Positions 37,151 through 51,700 of a stretch of DNA of 64,000 nucleotides are shown here, piece by piece. The stretch spans positions 26,589,303 to 26,653,302 of the forward strand of contig CM055108.1 in NCBI GenBank assembly GCA_029204225.1, written 5' to 3'. The stretch comes from Diphasiastrum complanatum. Its lineage: Eukaryota > Streptophyta > Lycopodiopsida > Lycopodiales > Lycopodiaceae. The notes beneath the pieces are model-generated. The model was not told the origin of the DNA and did no database searches. It saw only the letters and a program-made list of their open reading frames with translations. The position numbers and the translations under genes were made by a program. Numbering within the stretch: position 1 is the stretch's first letter; the number at the start of each line of letters is the position of its first letter.

Positions 37151-38055
37151 GATGCACGGACAGACTCTGGCCGCGACTATGAATGATCTGACGCTCGCCA
37201 TTTGTGGCATAGCCTACAGCGCACAAATGGAGTCCTCGCACACAACCAACATGAGCAAGCAAAGCAGCATGGATACGGATATCATCGTCACTCTAAACAC
37301 AGATTCACTCTATACGATTTCAGTTTCAGAATTTGCAGCATAGTTGTGGCCTTGGTGCTCACCTATGGTACTCCATTTCATTTCTGTTTTCAAAACATGT
37401 CGTGATGTACTCATTGCTGAAAATTTTGAAGCATTATAGCAGGGAGATATCTCTGTCTCTGTCTCTGTCTATATCTCACCAAGCCAAGAGAAATACCTAT
37501 CTGCCTCCTAAAACAGAGAGACTCCCACCTTCTGCCCACCATAGTTAGAGAGAGAATGCCACAGTCAAAGAAAATGACAATTACGTCAGGTAATGGCCAA
37601 TTGGTCGGGCCATTACCATAAATAATCTGGTCCTCGGACAATTCGTGGCCTCCGTCACTCGCTGCCCAGGTCCCAAATTATTTATGATAATGGTCCTCCC
37701 AATGACCATTACCTACTACTTAATACATACATTGTTGTTGCATTTTTCAATACATTTTTAAAATTTCCAAGGTAGCATGACATTTGACTTTTTAAAGCTA
37801 CCTTTTAAATGGAAGAATGGAAGGGATATTTTTAAGTTTGCCGTTCATTTTTTTGAGATTTTTGCCTTTCAAACTAGCCAGCTGCAATGCCAAGCTATTA
37901 TCTGGGTTGAGAGAAAGCGAGAGGGCATCCCAGGATCTCCGATCGAGCATTTGAGGGAAAGGGATAGGATGGAGGGAGACATTTAGCGGTGAGCATCGCG
38001 CAGGCAAGAAGGAATCAACTAATTGTCCGCAAAGTATATAGAGATAAGGTGAGTT

Positions 38056-38091
<36 letters not shown>

Positions 38092-38192
38092 GTCTTTTTC
38101 ACTCTATTTTGTTCAAAGGAAGCAACTGTGCTGAGAGAAAGGTTTTTGAGCACACCCCGGTCTCTTATGATTGAAGGAGACAGAAGTACTAC

Positions 38193-38246
<54 letters not shown>

Positions 38247-39672
38247 TGATGATTTTTAGGGTTAGGGTTTTTTTTTATGGTTTTGAGATGAAAAATAACA
38301 ATGATGTGAGTTGACAGACTGACTGCGAGCGAGCGAGCAAAGGAGAGAGTTGACATTGGCTTTTGAACTCATGTATGTTTCAATCAATGACATAAGCTTT
38401 TCGCTCCAGTTGCGCAGCAGAATGCAATTCTTGCCTTCAATGGTCTGGCTTCAGTGCATAGTATAGAGTTTGTATAGAGACATGCATTTGGCACACATGT
38501 TTGCAAACCACGATTGTTAGAGTGAGAAATGTCTTCAAGCGTATGAAGAAGGATATTGTAAACGTTTTTTCTCTACGGTGGATCCAGCACATGGATTTGC
38601 AAGACTGTGAGGAATCGATTTGGTAGGTCTGGCAGATATTTATGTAGGCATGTGGCTTCTTCGGATTTAATAGATATGGTAAATATATGCAAAACATTCA
38701 CTAAAGCATGTGTTTTTCATCAAGGATTGTAAAAGTTCACTTAGCTGTTTTTTGTAAAGATGGTAAAGATCTTTGGCGGTAATTGATTGAAACAGAAGTT
38801 CCGCTGGTTTTTTTAAATAACAGGTCAGGCTCTAGAGTTGGGACTACTTTTTAGGGCTAGGGTTAGGCATAGGCTTACACCTTAAGGGTTTTGGGACAAA
38901 AAATGGCCAAATACTGAGTGAGACATCAGAGAAGAACCACACACATTAGCGATCCATAAGTCGGGTGATGACTTCAAGCCCTAGAGCAGAACACCTGTGT
39001 GTGTGCGTAACGGTATAGTAAGGAGGTAATCAAGTGCTCTGCAAAGTTGAACACAGAAAATTTTCTTTAAAGACTTATTCTTTTGAAAATAGGAGTTGAG
39101 ATTATTGCATCAACAAGTGACTTCTAGACGATTCAGAAAATATTCTAACTAATGGCTTGCCGCTTGACATAAATTCTTGATATAATAGCTTGATATGCAT
39201 GCTTCATGTAATAGCTTGATTTAAGTTATTCTGCTTATGTGAAGGTCTCCTGTTTTTTCCTCCCAGACCCTACGTTTTACCTGCTCCCAGACCCTACGTT
39301 TGAAAGCAGATAAAGAGCTGCCATGTATTTGGATTTCTAGATCCTTTGTTTTTATCACAAGAAAGCTGATGTTTTTTTTTACTTTAGTAGCCCAAATAAA
39401 ATTCAGAAAAAACATTAGTGAGCTTTTTACAAGAGTGCTTGTCGATGTGGTATAAAAGGCACACAATTTGAAGGAGTCTCAAGGGTGGGCTTTAGGCTTC
39501 TATCCGATTTGGTTGTGCTTTCATCAGAAATACCACCAATAATGCCATGTTGATACTATCAGAATAATACTAGATTCATTTGCACTTTGTCCTCTTTAAG
39601 ATCTGTATTCCATGATTGGATAAGATAGACAAAGGCCTGTGACTAATGCATGATTTGCCTTATTCTGTTCAG
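37151..39672 (+). promoter_or_regulatory. Upstream region of TRAPPC5 with GA microsatellites
   Basis: No transposon coding sequence is seen here, unlike the rest of the window. A TATA-like AGTATATAGAG is at about 38033-38043. Just after it comes a consensus splice donor AG|GTGAGT (38047-38054), then (GA)n at 38056-38092 and 38193-38244. GA/CT tracts are common in plant promoters and leaders. A 5' UTR exon ending at 38048 is possible. The transcription start is not determined. Confidence 0.35.
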
Positions 39673-39710
39673 AAGATGCTGATGAGAAGATTTTGTAAGT
39701 AAAAGTGAAG
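39673..39710 (+). other. Predicted 5' UTR portion with a short upstream ORF
   Basis: A strong acceptor (TTGCCTTATTCTGTTCAG) ends at 39672. The following 38 nt before the TRAPPC5 start contain ATG at 39676, opening an 8-codon uORF that ends at TAA 39700-39702, out of frame with the main start. Confidence 0.4.
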
Positions 39711-39782
39711 ATGATTGGATCTCGAGGAACCAAGCAGTATGGGAATGTGCTGGACAAACCCCTTGGGAAGGGCAAAACTGAA
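39711..39782 (+). CDS. TRAPPC5: TRAPPC5 exon 1 (coding part)
   Basis: 24 codons from the start Met; donor GAA|GTAAGA, phase 0. Confidence 0.93.
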
Positions 39783-42700
39783 GTAAGAATTCTTCTCAAT
39801 TCCACCATGTAATTACCAGCTACAAGCTTTATTGTTGTTGGAGGCAATTTAGTCCTTTTCTCAAGGAATCAGCAGCCTATTACTTCCATTTGAAAGTTTT
39901 GTCTTGTTTAAAATGACTCCAAGAGAAGTATATGCTTTGTTCTATGATATTTAGAGGTATTTCTGAATCAATTTGTCATCCCTTCTTCTATGTCTTTCAC
40001 CTTTTCAATGTACAAAAGCACCTTAAGCATAGCACTCGCAAGGATCTAACTTGACATAAACCCTTAACAAGCAACACGACATTAGACGAACTACCCATTA
40101 GACCAATGTTGAGTAAATCTAGACTCACCCGCATGTGCTGGGAACTACACCAACATCATAGATCAATATCTTGAAAAATAGCCATGATGTCTCATACCAT
40201 CATAACTCACCTATATTTTGGGAGATTCTTTGCTCTATTGGATGATCATAGGTCTCAAAATACACTCAAGCAACATATTGATTGATCCATGGATAGCTTG
40301 AGTGAAGTCCACACCCTAGGATACGTAGTCTTTTCCTTACCCTCTAACACATGTGTAGCGCACTCCCTTTTTGGATGTCCATGCATTGGTTCACTAACAA
40401 TCAATTCCAACTTTAGTTAGAGTTAACTGTGCATCACTCCAAGGCAACTACGTCCTTGATCATAACCTCATATAGGCGGTCTTATTTTGAAGTTAGAGAT
40501 TTATCAACCTAAAGACATTTTAAACCTAAGAGATGGAAATCAAGAAGATATCTATGAAAGCTTGTAATCTATTCGCAAGAGTCATCATCTTTTGGATTCA
40601 TTGTCCAACAAACCAAGTACTCAGGGACGAGACATTATTTTAATTCTCCCTCTCTCTTATTAGGGACTTTATTTGGGTTAAAGGTCTTCAACAAAACCCA
40701 ACTATCTCCAAAGATGAGTGATTCCCCTTCGTGTAGACTTAAAGGTTGCTCACATGAAACACTGAGTATTACTCCCTAAGGAAGTTTTAACTTGTAAGCC
40801 AAAGAGTTGACCTGCATCTCTATTTCAAAGGGTCATAATGCTTTTCAATCCACATTACTTTTGTGTCCCTTGCATTTTGAATAGACCGCAATCATATCGT
40901 ATTGAAATTTTGAAGGAGTTCTCTTCACATTCACGTAATGTGTTGCTCTATTTTGAGCACTCTGGACATTTTGATGTGCTACTTGTATTTTCTCTTACAT
41001 ATCGTGTTGCAAGAAATTAGCTACCTTTTGAAGCTTGACCCTTTTAATTTGTATAAAGATTGGTGGTCTAGCCTGAAACCCATACATAAGCATAAAGGTG
41101 GTGTTGTGTCTAGTGGTAGATAGCTTATGGGTGTTGTAAGCAAACTCAAACAAAGGAAAGTAAATTTTCTTATTCAAATTGCTTAGTGAACACATATGCT
41201 CTGAGCATATCCTTCTCCATCAACTCCTTTCGGTCTGCTGACCATCGCGTATCGAATGATTTGAAGAGCATAATTTCTAACTTTTGAAAGAATGTCGACC
41301 AAATTGTCTTTGATATGACCATCTCGGTCACTCACCACATGCAATTCATTTATTTTTAAAGAATTGTTAGCCAAGTCAAAAACCTTAACTTTCATTTTTA
41401 TATGAATAATGGTAATTTGGTTAGACGATCCACCACAACCCAAACTGCATTGTTACCTTACCGAGTCCAACGAAAACCAAATACAAAATCCATCAAGATA
41501 CTTTCCCACCTTTTATTGGGAATTTCTAATGAGTGCACAAGGCATTTGCTTTTAGGCATTTCACTTTATTGAATTGACATTGTGTACCAACGAGTACATA
41601 TGACTCCACAAAGGTTTTTACTTTTGGCCAATATGTGTGTGTCCACAACTCTCAATGAGTCGTGACATTCTTGCAAGAATTTAAGTCTTACGTAATCATG
41701 TTGCAGCACATGCACCTTACCATCCTTGGAACAAGATTTAATCATCGATAGAATATTGGTTGTCTATCTTTCCTTTTCTTTGCTTCAATTGGACATCTTC
41801 AGTCTTAGTTCCATTACTCAAGTGCGCATAACTTGCTTGACCTCTTTGCATATCTGACCAAACTATGAGTGGATTTGATAGAGCCTCTGAGAGAGGTGGA
41901 AATCAGTAAATATCTCAATGAATGTAAGTGGATTCACTCCATTGATTCTAATAGAGCATCTCCTACGTGACCAATACTATGCTTAATGTATTGGATCTCA
42001 TAGTCGGATCGCTACATGAGCTTGGCCCACCTAGCCTTCAAATCTTTAAGATTAGAACCTAGGGTAGTTGTACAAACATCTAGGGGGTTGGTGATCTACA
42101 TAAACCATGAGTTTATATCGCCATAGAGATAGTGTCTCCATGTTTTAAGAGTAAATTATTGTAGAAAGTTATTTATTTGAGTGGTGTACCTCAATTGAGC
42201 ATCACTCAACTTCTTGCTTTTGAAGGCTAATGGTCTCCCATCTTGTAACAAAATAGCACCTACAAGATAATCACTCGCATCTGTCCGGAACACAAAAGGC
42301 TTACCGAATCAGCAATACTGGAGCTGAAACAATTAGATTCTCGAGAGCTTTGAAGCTTTCAATTAATATCTCATTCTACTCTATAGGTTTTGCTTTCTCT
42401 TTTTTACTCGATGTTAGGTGGTGCTACGACTTTGGTTTATCCTTCAACAAACTTTTAATCTTGTTTAATCAATCTTCATGCCTCGAGATGTTGTACAAGG
42501 AGTCAATGTTAAAAGAATTCCACTTTTGTTCTTTAACAAAGAGCTCTCTTCTCTAAGAATTCTCAACGTTGACTTGAGATGCTTAACATGTTCTTTTAGT
42601 GACAAGAACATCATCAAAGAACTCTACTACAAGTCTACAAGTTTCCCCAAATATGGATGAAAAAGATTGTTTATAACATCTTGAAACCTCATAGGGGTAG

Positions 42701-45700
42701 CAATTAAACCAAAAGATAAGACTAAAAGCTTGTTGACGAGTCCTAAATCCCATTTTAGGTACATCTTCAAATCACATCTTTATCCATTGATATCAAGAAA
42801 GATCTCTCATCAGAGTTCAACATGAAAGATATTGGTTCACTACAATACTTGGTATTGAGGTATGGAAAGTAGCACATGGGCTATTATTTCTCAATCTAAG
42901 TAGTCTCATGAACTTCTTGAAAAGTTCAATATGTCAGAGTGCAAGCCTATTTCTACACCATATGATGGTGGATGTAAGCTTACTAAAGTTGAGGATATAA
43001 CGATGTAGATGAGAAGTTATATAGAAAGCTTGTTGGAAGCTTAATCTATCTATGAGACCAGATATTGCTTATGCTGTTAGTATGGTTAGTCAGTTTATGG
43101 CTAAGCCTAAGCATGTTCATTGGAGAGCTTCTAAGTGAGTACTCAGATATTGTTAGGAATTAATGTTTATTTGATACCCCTTAATGATAGTTTGGCCATG
43201 CCTGCGTGCTATTTTAGGGGCCATTCTATGTATAGTAAATTCGTTTTTTAAAGCTTATGCATGTAGGTGGGTGCACTACAACTAAATTAGGATCTATTTA
43301 GTACTTAGAAATTCATCTTGGGTCTTTACCCAATATGTTGGTGATTTTGTGGCTGTTGGACAGCTTTTTACAGCCTCTTGTTGGCTGTCCGAGTCTTTGC
43401 GGGATAACAAAACATCTTTTTACCTTGGAGGAAACACACATGCCTCACCGAAATCAGTACCTTAATGCTGATTTTCTTGTTTTGATGCTTACTTTTTATG
43501 ATGACGGTGTTGCCTTACCTAGTGTTGGTGAGCAGATCATTGATAGTAAGATTCGGGAGGATGTGATGGTAAAAGAGTATCATACTCTTCTTTATGTTTC
43601 TTGTGGTAAGAAGACTTATGGAATCATGTAGGAACCATTGATGAATTGCAAATCCATATTTCTGCTTGTGGCTGTTTTTTTAGTTACCTACTTTGGATGG
43701 AGCATGCTTGTCTTCACTCTTCGACTTGATGCTACCGCACTTCGTATTCTACATCTCTTCTACATCGGGCATGATTGGGGCTGAGATTTCGGCTACTTCG
43801 ACTACTTCGAGTTGGAGTTTTTTTTTTTTTTTTTTGGCTACATGAAGTTTTGGGCAGCAAGCAACATTTTGCATTTTGTTGCAATTTTTCCATTCTACTT
43901 CATGTCATGTTATGTTTTTACATTATCATTTAAGGAGGGTGTTAGAAATAATAAATAATAATGTTAGTTTCCCATAGGTTACTTTGGTTTATTATTTAGA
44001 CCATGTTAAGTTAGTTTTAGCTAAGTTGGACCCAATTTTGGTCTAGTAATAACTCATGGGTCCAAGTAAAGTCTAATTATGTTAAGGGGCCCTATTTTGA
44101 CTTATGGGGGTGCCCTATAATTAGTAGTGGATAAGCTTGGGTTTTGGAAGGTTCTAGAACTTAGGGTTTGGAAGAGTCTAGGCCCTTGGAAGGCCTATTT
44201 ATATGTACTCATTATTCATTTGTAATTCATTTCTGTTCTAGCATTGCTACTACTTTCTCTCTCCTTGAGGGTGCCTAACCCTCTCCCTCTTCTTCTTGTA
44301 TATGGAGATTGAATGTTAGAAGGATCTAAAGATAAATTTCAGATTTGCTTGAACTTTTATTTTATACGCTTGGTTAAGGTTTGAATCAGTTCCAAAGTCG
44401 TAGTTTTGGGAAAAGGCATCTTTTTTGTTAGTATGGATCTTTGGAAAGCTCTAGCACACAAATACTTAAATTTCAAGAAGTTGCTGCCAAGTTAGATGCT
44501 ATGGAGGCCATGTTAAAACAAATCCTTGAACAATTGATCCACATAGGAAGCGGAAGCGATATGATTGTGCACGTGTTTCATTTTTTGGATGGCTTGAATG
44601 GAAGTCTTAAGACCTTTTGTTGTAAAGAAGCAGATTCATAGCCTCCAAGGAGCAATTCAGATAGCTCTGTGTTTGAAACACGGTAACAAGGTTAGTGGTG
44701 AGCCTTGGCCTCAGGTTTTTGGCCTTAGGATAAGAAGAGGCTCAAAAGGTTTAATAGTGAATTTATGCAAAGGCAAGTTCCAAGGGGACCTGAAAGGAGG
44801 AGTAGGGGGTTCCGAGGACAGAGGATTGTATGGGCGGTCTAATGTCCGACGAGTCCAATGTCCTTCAGTGCGACAAGTAGCTATAGCTTGTATGGGCAAT
44901 CCGATCTTCAGAAGGGGCCAGTGATCTTGGTTGGTATTGTCGCATGACCAAGGGTGTTCCAAGTGTGAAAGTTTCATTTTGCTTTGGTTACTTGGGAGGA
45001 TGCATGTGGAAGGAATGTTCATGGAATCCAATGCGGCCTTCATGCAATTTGCTAGTGGAACTGGCACGAGCACCTATGGCTATGGAAAGAGCTGGAGCAA
45101 GATAAACTGTAGGGAAGTACTCATCTTATGAAAATGTCGATGATCAGGTAAGGTTGATGTTATTGCTTGTTTGCCACACCTGTTTAAAACGACGCAACAC
45201 AGGTATCAATTTCCTTGTACTTGTTTGATTGTTATAAGCGGACATATGTGTTATATGTTTTATTTGAAACTAGGTCCTCCCATAATGTACTTGACTCTGA
45301 TTGAAAGGTTGAATGTGAGCACACAACCATCCCTGTACTAGTATACAGTCGTGAGGGCTGATGGAAAAGGTGCTGTTGAGGGAGGTTTTAGGGTTGTGGG
45401 TATGGTATAACCATTCAGAGTTAGGTTAAGAAGTTAGTAATGTGTTTGGCGTGTTTTGATGTGGTACTGGGGATATATTGGCATGTAACATGGAAGCTCT
45501 ACATTGCTTGGGGTACTCGTGTACGAGTTCTAGCGCGACGGTAGAATCCATTTACGTCAAGGTGAGCCCAATGTGCCTCCAAGACATTTGATCATGGTAG
45601 CTAAGTATGTGGGGGTTCGCTGTAAGTGTACATGCTTTTGTTTTTGTTTGATATGTTTATTGCTGGTTGCAAAAGTAACATATGGCAAGAACAAATTGAC

Positions 45701-48700
45701 TTATCTATTAACCTAGACCAATAGACGGGTCATGGCGTATGTGTGTGGGCTTACCGACGCTTCAACTCCCTAGGGACAAAGGACGGTATGGGATGCCCAA
45801 TGTTTGTCAAGCATCGATATCCTAGTTTGCATATTGATGATTTGATATTGTACGATGGTACTATTTTAAGTATAGTTGTTTGAGAAATGGAAATTATTAA
45901 CTTTGAGTATGTGAAGTGCATGTGCATGTGCTTGCCTTTAGAACTTGTTTTGGTCACTGTAACTTTCTGGTTATGCTTTTTGATTGACTAATGCCCCAAT
46001 AACATGTATGATGCTAATGAACGATGTACTATGACCGTCTATGGATGACGTTTTTGTGATATTGTGTTGCATGTAACTCACCTTAGAACTATTTTGTCAA
46101 CGCTGAGGGATAACATCTTGTTTTCTAATGATAATAAAAGATAGTGTATTTGGGTTTTATCGTGTTAGCTGAAGGCATAAAACCAAGTCCGAAGAAAGTT
46201 GTTCTCCTCAGTGGCATGTGCCTATAGACTTGACGGTATTGAGAGGCTCTCTTGGGTTAGTTGGGTTTTAACGCAAGGTGTAAAGGGTTGTTCATACATG
46301 GCTTCACCTTTGACTGATATGCTATAGAATAATAAGTGGACGAAAGTTCAGCAGCGAAGTGGTTGACTTTGTCACATTAGACCCTTAGAAACAATTTGTC
46401 ATAGTAACTGACGCGGGTGATATCGTCGTTGGGACAATTCTGATGCAAGAGGGTAGGCCAGTTGCCTTTGAGAGCGAGAAGCTCGATCTTGCTCAAAAGA
46501 ATATCATGTCATTGTCCATGCTTTGAAAATATGGAGACATTATTTGTGTGGTGCAGGTTTGTATATACTGAGCATGAAATTTTTTCATGTATTGGGCTGG
46601 ATTAATGCAAGAATTTCACATGGAATTTTGGTACAGGAAAGGTGCTGAAAATTGTGTGGCTGATGCATTATCTCTTATACAGTGTCAGATATCTTTTGTG
46701 GTCATAGAGAATGACCTAATTGCCGAGATCAGACAGATTCGTCAAGAGGATCCTCATTGTTTATTGTAAGGAAGTTGTGAGAATTGGCGAGGTGGCATAC
46801 TATGACTAACTACACTGGTCAATTAGAAGTGCATCCTGGTTTCCTAGGGGGACTTGAACTTGGGACCAAAGAAAATTTGGATGCCAAGCTAACCAACTAA
46901 GCCAACCCTTAGATTGGTCAATTAGAAGTGGTGGAGGGGCTCATGGAATGAATTTTCTCCAGAAAGTCGGGGAGGAGGAGATGAAAGAGCTTGTTGAGTC
47001 TTCTTCCTTCCCTTTCCTCGTAAGCCTTCTTCAGGGGCCATGTGGCGCGCCTAGTTTTGTGTAAGAGGCGAGTGGTTAATGACTGTGTATATTCAACTTC
47101 TTGGTGGAGATGGCAACACATGTCATCATACCAAGGTTGGTGAATGTGGTGTGGGTAGGTATGGGAGCGTTTGTGATGTGGAGGGAAAGGCGAGTGTAGC
47201 GGCTGTATGACGAGCAATAGTGAGAAAGGAAGCTTGTGTAGTGAGTGCAGTAGTGAAGTACTATATGAGAAATGAAGTAGCAAGGCTGAAAGTGAGTCTT
47301 GATAAAGGTGTGTAATACTGTGTATATTTTGAACTGGAGGTATATGTCGGTGCTTTAGGGTGGGGTATTGTTATGTCATTACCCCAAGTATGAGGATATT
47401 GACAATCCTTAGGTAAAGGTAGTGAGACCTCCAGAAGGGCATATCAAATAGGATCTTATAATTCCTTATAGGGGCCAAAGGTATTGAATTGATATGTGAG
47501 GGCTCTAATCTCCATTAAGAGACATGTGGAGGAATGCATGGCTTGGGACGGTTTTATGCATGATGGTTGCATGAGATGTGTAATTGGAGTTAATCTATGT
47601 TGCATGGGGATTGCATGGGCACATGCACAAGCGACCTGACCTTATATATACTTGCAGAACTTGCCCTCTTGCACTATGGAATTTAGAACTTAGTTACTTG
47701 TTTTCTCTCTTTTTCTTTATGCTTTCTCAAGTCATGGCACGAGGGTGACTCGTGAGATGTTGATCTAGTAGGTAGATCCCTCTCTATTCGGTTGGGTGGT
47801 TTGTCCTCCATCAATCTCTCTAGTGCTTCTAATCTATCATCTTAGTTGTCTCCTGGGTGGTCTTTCTTTGCATTGGTATTAGAGCTTGGCTAAGATGCAG
47901 TTGGATGGGAGTGGAGGCAAGCGCTACATGGACTTCGAAGGTGGAAGCACTTGGATGCAAATCCCCATCTAGAGTGCTGTTTTCTCAAGGGTTGATTTGG
48001 ATTTGAAGCCCACTAGATTTTGTATGAAGAAAGCTTTTATCAAATAGTGGTAGAGTGCCACTACTTATTTGATCTTGACGAAAATTGCCTTGGGACATCC
48101 TTTCATGAATGCTCAGGGATGAATCAGTGGTGTGGGAGACCTAACGTTGATCTTTTAGGTAGGTGTGAATAACTGGCTAATGTTGGGTTTCTGAGAATCT
48201 AATGGAATTGACCCTATCAACTGACTTTTTTGTGCATTAGTATGTCAAGTATAGTTGGGAAATTATGGGGGGGTGAGAACTTGTGGCAATTAAGAACCTA
48301 ACTAGCAATTCTAGGACCTCTTGGGTCATGGAATTAAGTTTTCAATCAGGTTCATCACCTACATTTTTTTGAGAATGGTATCAAGTTAATGTACCTTGGG
48401 TTATTACTTAACTGTTTCATATAATGCTGGCATTTTCGTTCAGTGACTCATGAATTAGATTCTTTTAAATTAATGAGTTGATATCAACAAATTGAGGGCC
48501 TTAATTTAAACCCTTGTGTTTTCTCTCATTTCCTACAAAAATTTAGAACCAAATTCAGTTTGAATTTATAGTATAGAATTTCCAAGTACCATTAGAAATT
48601 GGTTGAGTGAAAATTCTTGGCATAGATACTTTCTGATTGAATAAAAACTAAGTTGTAAAATAGTTTCTGGATTGTAAGACTAATGGCCTTGATAGTTTAG

Positions 48701-51700
48701 TTAGTATTCCGGAAATCATCAATGAATGCATCAGAAAAACAACGTACTGATAAACTGGAAAGAGGCAAAAATAACATTGCATAGAGGCTAGAGCCATATT
48801 GATCCAGTTAGAGATACTGTTGGCACTGTATAATGTGCTCGTATTTTACGTTGAGTTGACTCCCGTTTTTGTCACAAGCTCTAAGATGGGTGCTTATGCT
48901 TCATAATTATTGTCAGTTTTCTGTCATTCAATATTGTTCCATGTGATTTCATTTCACATAATACAAAATTAGATTGGAGATGTTCGATAAAGAATCACTT
49001 AATGGCCCAAAATTGGACCGCACTAGGTAAGTGAATTGCTCTTGAAAACACCTTTAAGCTGATACCCATCGTGGCACCCCAAAAAAAAAACCAAAAAAAT
49101 TTGCTTTTCGCTGATGGGATTACCTGGATCACGTTCTAGATGACGTTCAGGACACGTTCCGGAACGGAATGCGCAACATTGGTCACAAATTTAACCCAGA
49201 AATGGAATAACCTAATCGTAAAGATTTTTTTTTCAAAAATTTCCCACAACAATTCACTTTTTGAATACAATTGACAATTATCTCATTGTCCTTAGATTAG
49301 GGGGAAGGGAAAGGAGACATTAGAGTTAGTAAAAGTGCTTGCGCAGTTCTAGTTAAAAATCTTTAAATTTGAGTTCATTTGGTTGGATTCATAATTGATC
49401 TCTGAAAAAATCCTTCATAACCATGAGATTAACCATAAATTTTGGATGAAAATTGTGATGTAAGAAAGGGAAACTGACACATGGATCACATTAGATTTGT
49501 TAGTACTAGGAAGTGGATTGATATACTCTCTGATTGGAGGGATGTAAAAAACTCATTATTTATAGTAGGGGTTAATAGTTTGACGGTAAACTATGCTCGA
49601 TCCTTCAAAATGCGTGTGTGGATTATGAATCTCCATCTGAAAAGCATGCCAGACATTGAAATAAATGGAATCTCTAGTCTTTGGTAGTAAAGGATAATTT
49701 TCCTAGAAGGGTTATTGGATAGCTAGAGAGATTAGTGGGATCTCTAAAAAAGTCAGATCAAGGGCTTAATGATCTTCTTGGAGGGAGAGTTGGTGGTATG
49801 GGACATCGGTATTTTCAAAGGGGAGATTCTAGGACCATAAGGATCTGATTGACTATGGTAGACTTCAATAATTATTTGATATCGACCTAAAACCATTGAA
49901 CAATATTATGGGGTATTCTGTGAAATTCTGAGGTACGATCCGATTCCCAAATGGGTATCTCACAATCACAAGATCCTTGAAAGCTATTTCTCACTTTCTT
50001 AAACCTTTACTTCTCAGAAATTTCTCAAATACTAGAGATTAGATTGACTTCATACGATTCCTTCCAGCATGAAGTCATTCTTTTGAGGACTGTTATCATC
50101 ATGTGAATTACTACTTGTATGAATAGGTCTTGGAATTCAAGTAAATTTCAGGGTGATTGTGAATCAATTTCTTAAGCCCAAGTTATCTCTTTTGCATAGA
50201 TGGATTTTACATGGATAATGATTACTATCATTTGGATTAGAATATCTAAAGTACTTGAGCTTAAAAGAAAAGTTCAGTTTGTAATAGAGTGAATCCTTTG
50301 TGGAAGACATCTCTCCAACTAACTTATATAAAAATTTGGTAATTTCATAAAAAGGGGGGGTGAAGTGATAGGATAAAAGCCAAAATATTATGGAAAATGG
50401 GATTATATGAAAGCGTTTTTGGTCAAATCCAGAGTAAGATATAGAATTGGAATTTTTTGAATAGAGAAGTTCTCTAGGGATTGTGGAACAATTTGAATCT
50501 AGAGGTGGTTTGAAACTTGAAATCATTATTTATATGTATAAGTAGTATAGAGGAAGATCATAAGTTACTAATCCCGGTTTTGTTTAGGATTGGAGTAAGT
50601 TTGATCATAACATTGAATCTGGAATGTCTGTATTGGATCAAGCTAATCTTAGTTTGAGTACAAGGATCAGTGAGGTATAGAATTGGAACTTTTCGAATAG
50701 AGAAGTTCTCTAGGGATTGTTTGGAACAATTTGAACCTAGAGGTGGTTTGAAACTTGAAATCATTATTTATATGTATAAGTAGTATAGAGGAAGATCATA
50801 AGTTACTAATCCTAGTTTTGTTCAGGATTGGAGTAAGTTTGATCATAACATTGAATCTGGATTGTCTGTATTGGATTAACCTAATCTTAGTCTGAGTACG
50901 AGGATCAATGAGAGGTTGATTGTTTAAATGGAAGAAATTATGTTGTTTGAGGTAAGTTGGGTTGGGTTGGATTGGAAAACTCGTGAGGGTGGATATGTTT
51001 TTCCTCTCAGAGATTTCCCAAAAATGTTATTTACCCATGAGGAATAGAATTCTCTGGTAACCGAGTTACAAGATTCTCAATGACATATGTGAGTAACATA
51101 TGCAGATTTTGGAGGAATTTGCTAGATATAGATATGTTTATGTACTAGATCATAGTGAGATTATTCTTATAAGCCCACAATTGATCTTGTTGAAACTACT
51201 ATGTATTTCTGGTTACTGGGTTTATCTGGTGCACTTAAACCAATAAGGAACATATGATTGAGTATTGGTTCAAGAACAATTACTCGCAGGTTAATGAGTC
51301 TTTCAAATGAATTCAACTTATTAACTTAAGAATGATTTAGACAAGGAATTAAATGTGGTGTTATACTAGTGGCCTTAACCCCTAGACATTTTGAGATCTT
51401 TGAATCATCAATAATTAATTTGAGTAGTTGAACTACTCCTGAATAAAGTTAATTTGTTAGACAAGCGGGGTGAATAGAATTCATTGAAAACTGTTTGTTT
51501 GACATATTTCTCTTATAAGTCACATATTTAGTGAGTCACTAGGATTCATCAGTAAGATTATGTGCATAGATTATGTGGAACTCTTGGAAGCAAAGTATTT
51601 CTTGATTGGGAAATAGACTCGGTTGTTAGTAACTGTATCTCAAGCGTACAATTTGGATGACAGAACCTAACGAGCCCAAGAATGACAATTGAATCGAATT

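Noticed and set aside
46832..46914. Functional tRNA gene
   Set aside because: Box A and box B are present but the arms do not fold into a good cloverleaf, and the perfect 16-bp flanking duplications show a retrotransposed SINE-like copy.
50164..50764. Two similar minus-strand frames suggesting a duplicated gene
   Set aside because: The similarity is explained by the 238-bp tandem DNA duplication; no codon-level conservation or motif supports coding.
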